Assembly: GCA_015233295.1 (NCBI GenBank) | Contig: JADFYC010000054.1 | Span: 1 to 14,348 of the forward strand | DNA from: Deltaproteobacteria bacterium | GTDB taxonomy: Bacteria > Desulfobacterota > JADFXK01 | Reading direction: 5' to 3' | Length of the DNA: 14,348 nt | Shown: positions 6,389 to 12,300 of the stretch, in pieces | Layout: every line of letters starts with the position of its first letter | How positions within the stretch are numbered: position 1 is the first letter of the stretch | The notes under the pieces: model-generated | What the model saw: only the letters and a program-made list of their open reading frames with translations | Database searches by the model: none | Told to the model about the DNA's origin: nothing | Translations under genes and position numbers: made by a program

Positions 6389-6697
6389 ATGCAGATTAAT
6401 GGACCAAAATCTCTAGACGTTCAACAGACCAATCTTGCGCCGGCGGCTGATGAGTTGGATAAAAAACTCAGAGGCAAAAAGGCGGGGGTGCAGTCTGGAG
6501 GCACGGAGACCGTCCATCTTTCCTCAAGGGCAAGAGATATCAATAAAGTTAGAGACACCTTAAAGACCGTTCCGGATGTCCGGACGGATGTGGTGGCTCG
6601 GCTAAAGGATTCTATTGCCCAAGGACCCTATCAGGTTTCCGGGGAAAAGGTGGCGGAAAAAATGATCACCGAACACCTCGCCGACCTCATGGCGTAA
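6389..6697 (+). CDS. flgM: Anti-sigma28 factor FlgM
   Basis: Cytoplasmic inhibitor that binds FliA (sigma28) until the hook is finished, then is exported through the flagellar type III apparatus, releasing late gene expression. At 102 residues it is the normal size for the family (about 90-105). The N-terminal half is polar and low in hydrophobic residues, as expected of the unfolded export region. The C-terminal half carries the family pattern: TVHLSSRA (41-48), VPDVRTDVVARLKDSIAQG (61-79) and YQVSGEKVAEKM (81-92), the helices that wrap sigma28. AAAGGAG lies 8 bases before the ATG. Tandem sigma54 and sigma28 promoters lie directly upstream. It is the first gene of a flgM-flgN-flgK-flgL unit. 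Confidence 0.95.
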   Translation: MQINGPKSLDVQQTNLAPAADELDKKLRGKKAGVQSGGTETVHLSSRARDINKVRDTLKTVPDVRTDVVARLKDSIAQGPYQVSGEKVAEKMITEHLADLMA

Positions 6698-6744
6698 GGT
6701 AAGTCATTTTTTTTGGCTGCTACCTTGCCCGTGGGCGGAGGTAG

Positions 6745-7254
6745 GTGATCAAAGTGAAATCCGTGATGATTGATCTCCAGGAAATTATTTCCGAGGAGAT
6801 AAGACTCAATCGGACCCTCTTGTCGGCGTTAGCCGATGAAAAAGAAGCCATCGCGGCCTTCTCTTTAGAAGGTATCAACCGAGCCACGGCTATAAAAGAG
6901 GGTATCGTAAGCGACATCCACTCCTTAGAAGAGCGGCGCCAGTCACTGGTGTCGCGCCTAGCCGAGCGACTCCAGCTTGACCCGGGACAGTTAACCCTGG
7001 CCAGGCTGGCGCGACTTGTCAAAAAACCGTATGCGGATGAACTGGAAAAAAGCCTGCGCGATCTGCGGGAACTGGTTCGCCAAATAGACGAGGCCAACCG
7101 GGAAAACGCGTATTATATCCAGTTCACCCTAGGGTTCATCTCCGACTCCATTTCCTTGATCCAAAGCACGGTCACCCCGCTCGCGACTTACAGCGCCGGA
7201 GGTAAAGTGTCTCACTTGAAACTGAGCGGTCGTATGCTCAGAAGAGAGGTGTGA
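6745..7254 (+). CDS. flgN: Flagellar export chaperone FlgN
   Basis: FlgN-family chaperone for FlgK and FlgL; it binds their C-terminal helices and delivers them to the flagellar export gate. Up to 169 residues, almost entirely helical and charged, with heptad-like stretches (LEERRQSLVSRLAERLQL, ELEKSLRDLRELVRQIDEAN) as expected of FlgN. The QFTLGFISDSISLIQ block near the C-terminus is typical of the family. The start is uncertain. GTG 6745 follows GGAGG by only 3 bases, GTG 6754 has GGTG 6 bases upstream, and ATG 6766 lies further in. The choice changes at most 7 residues. The stop codon is one base from the flgK ATG, implying translational coupling between chaperone and client. Confidence 0.88.
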   Translation: MIKVKSVMIDLQEIISEEIRLNRTLLSALADEKEAIAAFSLEGINRATAIKEGIVSDIHSLEERRQSLVSRLAERLQLDPGQLTLARLARLVKKPYADELEKSLRDLRELVRQIDEANRENAYYIQFTLGFISDSISLIQSTVTPLATYSAGGKVSHLKLSGRMLRREV

Positions 7255-7255
7255 C

Positions 7256-9283
7256 ATGGCCAATATGTACTCTATCCTGAATATCGCCCAGAATGCCCTG
7301 TTCACCCAGCAGACCGCGTTACAGGTCACCGGACACAACATCGCCAATGTTAATACTCCGGGTTTCTCCCGGCAACGGGCGACTCTTCAGACTACTATTC
7401 CGGATACCTCTTCGGTTGGACCATTGGGGTCCGGAGTACAGGCCTATAACGTCGAACGGGTGATGGATCAGTTCATCGATAAACAAATTTATCAGCAGAC
7501 CAGTCAGCACTCCCTTTTTGACTCGAAGAGCACCTCTTTTACTCAACTGGATACCATCTTCAATGAACAAAGCGGCCAAGGGTTGAATCAGGCCATGACC
7601 GATTTCTGGAACTCCTGGCAGGACCTGACCAATAATCCGGGCGGGACGTCGGAAAGAACCGTCCTCCAGACCAAGAGCAGCGCCCTGGCCACCGCCTTTC
7701 AAACGACTTATCTGAGCTTAGAGCAACAAAGGGTTGATTCCGAGAATCGGATTAAACAAACGGCCTCTGAGGTTAATAGTATCGGCAAACAACTGGCTGA
7801 CTTGAATTTAAAAATCGTGCAGACTGAAAGCGGCGGACATGACGCCAACGATCTTCGCGATCAGCAGACGGATTTGCTTAATCAATTGGCTGAGAAGATT
7901 GATTTTACGGCCTTTGAAGACAAGGACAAACAATTGACCGTGTTGGTCTCCGGTGATGCCCCGCTGGTGTCCAAAAGCACCACCTGGCAGCTTAAGACTC
8001 AAGCTGACCCGAATAACAACAATTTTTCCAAATTATTCATTACGGATAATAGCGGTACCCAGTTTGACATCACCAAGAAAGTTACCGGCGGGGCCCTAAA
8101 GGGATACCTGGATTCGAGAGATGTGGACGTCCCGCAGGCGATGGATATGCTGGACCAATCGGCTGCGTCCATGATTAATGAAGTCAACCGGCTTCACGTG
8201 GACGGCTACGGTCTGGACGGATCGACTAATAACAAGTTTTTCAATACCATCACGCCGATGGCCAGTCCGGAGCAAAAAAATCAGGGCGGAGCGATGATCG
8301 CCAATGCCGCCGTACAGGACGTTCGGAAGGTCACCAACGACGATTTTCAGGTTCAGTTTGTCACCGCCGATAAATTTGATATTTATGATACTACAAAATC
8401 GGAATATCGTTATGACATTGGAGCGCAAAACGATGGGCTCGTATTTAACGAAGGTTCCGCAGCAATTAAGATCACCTTAGATCACGGGACATACAACGGG
8501 CAAGATCTGGCTAAGGAAATTGAGACGCAATTAAATAACAATTCGCCGAACAAGCAGACCTATCAGGTGAGTTATGATGCCGCCACCCGGCACTTTACCT
8601 TATCCAGCGACAAGCAAAATCAACAAAACCTGGTCCTCGGAATGGGCAACGACGCGTCGACCGCAGGGAGTATCTTGGGGTTCGAGAACAGCTCGGATGT
8701 CACGGTGGCGCCAGGTTCTTCCGCCGACAGCCCTAAGATAGCCGGGCATTACGACTACAGTTCCGGTGATCCCATAAACTTTGACGGCATTAGCGTGGTG
8801 GTTAAAAATGATACCAATCCTCCCTTAGGTGGCGACGTGTTTGATGTAAGTGGGACTAAGGAAGCCGCCAAATACATGGCCTTAGATGATAGTATCGCTG
8901 CGGACGCTAATAAAATCGCGGCCGCTTCCCCGGATCCGAGTCAACTGCCCCCGGATTTGACGACGTTACAGGGTGATGGGAATAATGCCAGCAAAAGATC
9001 TCAGTTACAGGACAAATACTTGATGGCCCAAGGGACCCAGACCATTGCCGCCTTTTATAATGGACTGGTCTCTAAGGTCGGGGCCATGGTTCAACAAAAT
9101 ACTAGTCAAGCCAGTCAAACTAATTTTGTCTTGACCCAATTGCAACAGCAGCGTGAATCTGTCTCGGGCGTAAATTTAGATGAAGAAATGACCAACTTGA
9201 TGAAGTTTCAGCAAGCCTATAATGCCTCGGCCAAGATGATCACGACAGTTGGTGCGATGCTGGATACGTTACTTAAAATGTAA
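7256..9283 (+). CDS. flgK: Flagellar hook-associated protein 1 (FlgK)
   Basis: First junction protein between hook and filament, secreted through the flagellar channel and assembled as a ring. It has 675 residues, larger than E. coli FlgK (547). The N-terminal D0/D1 signature is complete: ILNIAQNALFTQQTALQV, then HNIANVNTPGFSRQR (27-41). FWNSWQDLTNNP (118-129) and the DLRDQQTDLLNQLAEKID block (199-216) are also classic. The C-terminus VNLDEEMTNLMKFQQAYNAS (639-658) closes the D0 helix. The extra length lies in the surface-exposed variable part. Residues about 388-478 form a module also found repeatedly in the neighbouring FlgL. No cysteine is present, as usual for axial proteins. GAGAGGTG lies 5 bases before the ATG. 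Confidence 0.96.
   Translation: MANMYSILNIAQNALFTQQTALQVTGHNIANVNTPGFSRQRATLQTTIPDTSSVGPLGSGVQAYNVERVMDQFIDKQIYQQTSQHSLFDSKSTSFTQLDTIFNEQSGQGLNQAMTDFWNSWQDLTNNPGGTSERTVLQTKSSALATAFQTTYLSLEQQRVDSENRIKQTASEVNSIGKQLADLNLKIVQTESGGHDANDLRDQQTDLLNQLAEKIDFTAFEDKDKQLTVLVSGDAPLVSKSTTWQLKTQADPNNNNFSKLFITDNSGTQFDITKKVTGGALKGYLDSRDVDVPQAMDMLDQSAASMINEVNRLHVDGYGLDGSTNNKFFNTITPMASPEQKNQGGAMIANAAVQDVRKVTNDDFQVQFVTADKFDIYDTTKSEYRYDIGAQNDGLVFNEGSAAIKITLDHGTYNGQDLAKEIETQLNNNSPNKQTYQVSYDAATRHFTLSSDKQNQQNLVLGMGNDASTAGSILGFENSSDVTVAPGSSADSPKIAGHYDYSSGDPINFDGISVVVKNDTNPPLGGDVFDVSGTKEAAKYMALDDSIAADANKIAAASPDPSQLPPDLTTLQGDGNNASKRSQLQDKYLMAQGTQTIAAFYNGLVSKVGAMVQQNTSQASQTNFVLTQLQQQRESVSGVNLDEEMTNLMKFQQAYNASAKMITTVGAMLDTLLKM
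8417..8689 (+). repeat. FlgK copy of the 'ND-YD-LGF' module
   Basis: Encodes FlgK residues 388-478. The landmarks are QNDGLVF, then a beta strand ITLDHGTYNGQDLAKEIETQ, then YQVSYDAATRHFTL, and finally STAGSILGF. The same order and spacing recur in FlgL from 10005 onwards, so the two junction proteins share a surface module. Confidence 0.7.
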
Positions 9284-9362
9284 ATCGGCCGCAAAAAACG
9301 ATGCGACTGGATTTTTCACACCAAACAACATGCGATGTTCTGGTCAAAAAGGGGTTTGAGCC

Positions 9363-12300
9363 ATGAGAGTAAGCACCAACATGGTTTTCAACAGCATAAT
9401 CGACAACCTGATGGTCGGGTCTAAACAACTTCTGGATAAGCAAGAGGTCATCAATACCAACAAACGCATCAATCGACCTTCAGATGACCCCGTAGGTATG
9501 GCCCAGACCCTGAACTACAATCAGGTCATTTCCAGCTCTGTCCAATATCAGCGCAATATTACTCAAGCCAGCTCCTGGCTTAATCAGAGCGATACCTCAT
9601 TCCAGAACATGACCCAGGAGTTGCAACTGGCCCAGACCATCGCCATCAATCAATCCAATGATACGGCCAGTGCGGACAGTCGGGCCGCTTCGGTCGATGA
9701 AGTAAATGGGGTGATCAATTCCATCAATGATTTGATCAACGGTAAATTGGGTGATCGGTATTTGTTCAGTGGAAAAAGCGTCAAGACAGCAGCCTACAGT
9801 GTTTATAACAAGGGCATGGAGTATAATGGCGACTTGGGAAATCTGGACATCAACATTTCATCGAATATCAAGACCACGGTCAACACCCCGGGAGCCCATG
9901 CTTTCCCTACTTCGGTGACGGATTTGGGCGAGGCGGCTAACTTGTCTCCGGATGTGGTGCCGGTTACGCGCGGCTTTGGAAGTTCTCTCTCAGCCGTGGA
10001 CTCAGGTTTTGATTTTGTTACCGGGAACAATGATCAGATGGTGTTCACTGAGACTATCGCCCGTCAAGGGGCTAGTCCGACACGTGTTTTCCAACATACT
10101 GTCAGCTTGACTGATCCGGCCCTGGGTGGGACCCTGGTGTCCGGCCAAACTTATGACGGCAAGGCCGTGGGCGATGCCCTGACCAGGTCTTTGAACAGCA
10201 CCAACACGAGCAGCAATACCTACCAGGTCACTTACGACAAGGCCTCCAGTCTGTTTACTATTACCAACAACGCCGGGAACCGCGATCAGATGACCCTGGA
10301 CTGGTCGGATCCCAACAATACCTCCAAGAATACCCTGGGGTTTACCACGGCGGCTGATCAGGTCCTAAATCCAGGAGGGTCGGACACTGCGGACTCAATC
10401 CGGGCCTTTAACGTCATGGGCGGGGTGAATGACACCTTTTTTGCGGATATTGATGGTTCCGGCGCCCACACCGTGGCCATCGCCGCGGGTAATTACATGG
10501 CTCCGGAACTGGCCCAGGAGATGAAAACTGAGATCAACGCCGCCATGGCCGGGGCCGGGAAGCCAGGCAGGGTGGATGTAACCTATCGGGCTGACACCGG
10601 ATTATTCGATGTCCAGTCTCTCAGCCTGGGTGCCGGCTCAAACGTGGTCCTAAGCCCGGCCGGCAGCAAATTCCTGGGGATGGTCAATATGCCTCCGATC
10701 AGCACCGCCGGATTGGGCGGGACGGCCTTGTCGCTGCTCAACCAGGGCGCCGGGGTTCAGCCCGGGATGATCAAGATTACCGACAAAAGTGGGGACAGCC
10801 GGACGTTGGATGTCACCGGTCTCAAAACCCTGCAGGACGTGGTCGATGGGATCAATAATCTGTATCAGGGAGCCGGCCCTGGCCAGTTTTCTATTCAGGC
10901 GGAATATAATCAGGGCTACACCGGAGTTAACCTGGTGGATGCCTCAACCGCCAACGGGATGATCAAGACGGACGAGGCTACGGGCCAGTTTGCTTTTGTG
11001 AATGATCCATCCGGTCACAATGATCAGATCGTTTTTAATGACGGCGCTTCCCATACTATAAATCTGGTCGCCGGGGGGTGGCTCAAGGACAATGATTTGA
11101 ACACCGGAGCCGGCGTGGCTACGGCTATACAAAATGCCATGAATTCAGTCAACCCGGCTTCCCAGTACAACGTCTCCTATGACGAATTCACCAGCCGCTT
11201 TACCGTCGCGGCCAATGCCGGCAACCCCCACACCGTGTCTATTGACTGGCAGAGTTCTACAGCCGGCAATATCCTGGGGTTTGCCGGTCCTACAGATACA
11301 ATTCCAGCCGGGTCGGGCGTGACCGGCCAGAACAACGCCCTGGCCAAAGGACCGTCCACTACCGCCCATGACCTGGGTATCTTTGGATTGAGTAGTCCCG
11401 CGACCGCAGGAACCGCCAAGATTATGGGAAACGATCTCCAGGCCGCAGTGGATCGGAATACCCCCTTAGCCGTGCTTTTAGGTGGGGCTCCGCCCAATTA
11501 TGGCACTATTCGGATCACCAATGGCAACAAAACGACGGATTTGGATTTGTCCAAGCTACGTCAGGCCGGCTCCGCCTTCATCAGTTCAGACAACGGAGTT
11601 AACAGTGACTTTATCTTCGCAGCAGGTCAGAATGACGTCATCAGATGGGATCCAGGCACCGGCGGCGGCCCGGTTAATCTCTCGTTGATCATCGATGGCG
11701 GTCTATCCGCCAACACCTATCACACCGGGGATGAAGTGGCTCAGGCCCTCCAGCAAGGCCTCAACAACACCTCAGGCGGCCGTACTTTTACCGTGAGCTA
11801 TGACAAGTTAAATAGCAAATTCAATATACTGGCTAATGACGGAGCCACTAATTGTCAGTTCCTCTGGAGTGACCTACAATCCACGGCCGGCAGTTCCCTG
11901 GGGTTTGCGTCCAACACCGTAGTGGCCCCCCACGCTACCGATACCAGCCAGGTGCCGGTGGCCTTTAACGTCGTCAAGGGGTTAAATGATACCTTTCAGA
12001 TCAGTGTCGATGGCGGCGCCTCAGCCCATACCGTAACGGTAAATGTTCCTTCCGGCGGCGGCGGCACAGGCTACACGGGAGATGGATTGGCTCAACTGGT
12101 CAACAACACCCTGAGTGCGGCGGTTCCACCTATCCCGGCCAAGGTAAATTATGATCACAATGTCTTTACCTTTGCGGCTGGGTCCCAAGGGCATTTGTCG
12201 CAACTAAGCCTGGCGGCCGGGACGGCCAATAGCCTGTTAGCCGGGATGCAAATCAACACCACCTTGCCGGTGGCTAATTTTAAAACATCTTACGGCACTG

